Assembly (NCBI GenBank): GCA_019247255.1
Contig: JAFAPJ010000302.1
Span: 1 to 6,666, forward strand
Source of the DNA: Methylobacteriaceae bacterium
Lineage (GTDB): Bacteria; Pseudomonadota; Alphaproteobacteria; Rhizobiales; Beijerinckiaceae
Direction of reading: 5' to 3'
DNA: 6,666 bases
Positions 5,542 through 6,666 of the stretch are shown here, piece after piece; position 1 is the first letter of the stretch, and each line of letters starts with the position of its first letter. Below the pieces are notes generated by a model that had not been told where the DNA came from, ran no database searches, and saw only the letters and a list, made by a program, of their open reading frames with translations. The position numbers and the translations under genes were made by a program.

Positions 5542-6666
5542 TCACGCATCCCCGACGGCGGCACCGCCCGTCACGTAGCCGAGCCGCCCGTCGCGCTCCC
5601 GCGCGGCCGGGTCGCGCCGGGCGGGGTCGCCCCAGCCGCCGCCGCCCGGGGTCTCGAGCCGAACGCACCGGCCGGGCGCGAGCCTGACGTCCGTGACCTT
5701 GGAGGCGAGCGGCGGGCTCGCCCAGCCGCCCTCGGTCTCCCAGGCGAAGCGGTTCAGCGCCGCCGGCTCGCCGCCCTCGACCCCGAAGGGCGGGACCTTG
5801 CCGCGCTCGCCGAGGAGGAACACCTCGGCTTCGGTCAAGGTCTCGATCTCGTAGATCGCGCCGAGTCCGCCGCGATGCGCCCCGTCCCCGGCCGAATCCG
5901 GTCGGAGCGCCCAGCGCCGGAAGACGACCGGGTAGGCCGCCTCCAGCACCTCCACGGGCGGGATGGTGGCGGTCGAGATGGGATTGTTCGCGTGGGACAG
6001 GCCGTCGCTCTCCGGATTGCCGCCGAGCCCGCCGCCGAAGAACGAGAACATGACGAAGCGCGATCCGTCCGGGCGGTGCCCGGCGATGGAGAGCGCGTTG
6101 ATGGTGCCGAACGGGGCGGCCGTCGCGCGGGCGGGATCGGCGGTCGCGAGCGCCCCGAAGATCACGCCGATCAGCCGCAGGATCGTCTCGGTGTAGCCGG
6201 CGACCGGCTTCGGCGGTCCGACGCCGAGCAGCGTCGTATCCGGGATCGTGAAGGCGATCGGGCGCAGGCAGCCGGCATTCGCCGGCACGTCGGTGAAGAC
6301 GTGCTTGAGGGCGACGTAGCAGGCCGCGACCGTCGTCGCGCGGGAGATGTTGATCGGGCCGCGGGCCGGCGGCGAGGAGCGGGAGAAGTCCAGGCTCATC
6401 GTCTCGCCGGCGATCGTCAGGTCGAGCGCGATCGTCAGCGGCTCGTCCGTGATGCCGTCGTTGTCGAGCACGTCCTGGAAGGAATAGGTCCCGTCCGGGA
6501 GCGCCCGGATGGCGGCGCGCATCAACGCCTCCGCCCGGTCCGAGAAGGCCGCGAAAGCGGCCTCGACCGTCGCGATCCCGATCTCGTCGAGCAGCTCGCG
6601 GAAGCGCCGTTCGCCCAGGTCGAGGGCATTGAGCTGGCCGTTGAGGTCGCCCCAGTTCGAGGTCGG
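5542..6666 (-). CDS. hyuB: Hydantoinase/oxoprolinase beta subunit (HyuB-like), N-terminus off the window
   Basis: The visible 374 residues are the C-terminal two thirds of a HyuB-type protein, the partner of HyuA in ATP-dependent cyclic amide hydrolysis. Reading from the window edge, the frame opens with NWGDLNGQLNAL, the usual 'GD..aqi.A' block. LPDGTYSFQDVLDNDG follows at about residues 56-71, then GPINIS (103-108) and DVPANAGCLRPI (126-137). The glycine-rich FFGGGLGGNPESDG (209-222) and PDSAGDGAHRGGLG (256-269) follow, and the C-terminus is PGGGGWGDPARRD (340-352), all hallmarks of the family. Candidate internal starts TTG/ATG at 6525-6520 lie inside this conserved domain and are not the true start, which is beyond 6666. 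The stop is TGA at 5544-5542. It is the first visible gene of the minus-strand operon, placed before hyuA, from which it is split by the palindromic element. The symbol reflects family, not a proven substrate. Confidence 0.92.
   Translation of the reverse strand, partial: PTSNWGDLNGQLNALDLGERRFRELLDEIGIATVEAAFAAFSDRAEALMRAAIRALPDGTYSFQDVLDNDGITDEPLTIALDLTIAGETMSLDFSRSSPPARGPINISRATTVAACYVALKHVFTDVPANAGCLRPIAFTIPDTTLLGVGPPKPVAGYTETILRLIGVIFGALATADPARATAAPFGTINALSIAGHRPDGSRFVMFSFFGGGLGGNPESDGLSHANNPISTATIPPVEVLEAAYPVVFRRWALRPDSAGDGAHRGGLGAIYEIETLTEAEVFLLGERGKVPPFGVEGGEPAALNRFAWETEGGWASPPLASKVTDVRLAPGRCVRLETPGGGGWGDPARRDPAARERDGRLGYVTGGAAVGDA

Noticed and set aside
5411..5668. Minus-strand 85-codon frame containing MAGLVPAIPIV and DRDHRDKPGDD
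   Set aside because: These phrases come from translating the palindromic element; I recall such spurious proteins from many related genomes. It also overlaps the end of hyuB in another frame.

Overview
The window is very GC-rich DNA with dense, tightly packed genes. It looks like the chromosome of an alphaproteobacterium of the Hyphomicrobiales (Rhizobiales) type, perhaps near Methylobacterium. The basis is the GC-loaded third codon positions, a SufT protein of the alphaproteobacterial kind, and an intergenic palindromic element whose stray translation contains the phrase MAGLVPAIP, which I remember from many spurious proteins annotated in that order. This placement is an inference from memory, not a search result.

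Left third, plus strand: the end of a small one-helix membrane protein whose reading frame appears broken by one missing base (1-191), then sufT (201-569), a DUF59-family protein of Fe-S cluster assembly, then a short-chain dehydrogenase (SDR, 646-1347). By eye alignment the SDR lacks every residue of the usual Asn-Ser-Tyr-Lys catalytic tetrad.

Right two thirds, minus strand, converging on the SDR: a four-gene catabolic-looking operon. In transcription order it holds hyuB (hydantoinase/oxoprolinase beta subunit, 5' end off the window), hyuA (alpha subunit, ATP-dependent ring-opening family), an isochorismatase-superfamily hydrolase, and a fumarate-reductase/ketosteroid-dehydrogenase-type flavoprotein. 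hyuA and the hydrolase share one base in a TGATG junction, and the hydrolase and flavoprotein are 5 bases apart, so these three are probably co-translated. HyuA with HyuB would hydrolyse a cyclic amide (hydantoin, oxoproline or lactam type) with ATP. A hydrolase and an FAD oxidoreductase would then act on the opened product. The layout recalls the N-methylhydantoin to N-carbamoylsarcosine to sarcosine route. However, the hydrolase has Gly where amidases of that family have the nucleophilic Cys, so that exact route is doubtful and the substrate is unknown.

Between hyuB and hyuA lies an 89-base palindromic element that can be drawn as a cloverleaf. Its two hairpin arms differ from each other mostly by compensatory base changes. 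The SDR and flavoprotein genes converge with only 4 bases between their stops, and both stop codons lie in one perfect 10-base palindrome. The strongest leads are the two enzymes with altered catalytic residues and the structured element. I saw no RNA genes, CRISPR arrays, insertion sequences or phage genes.
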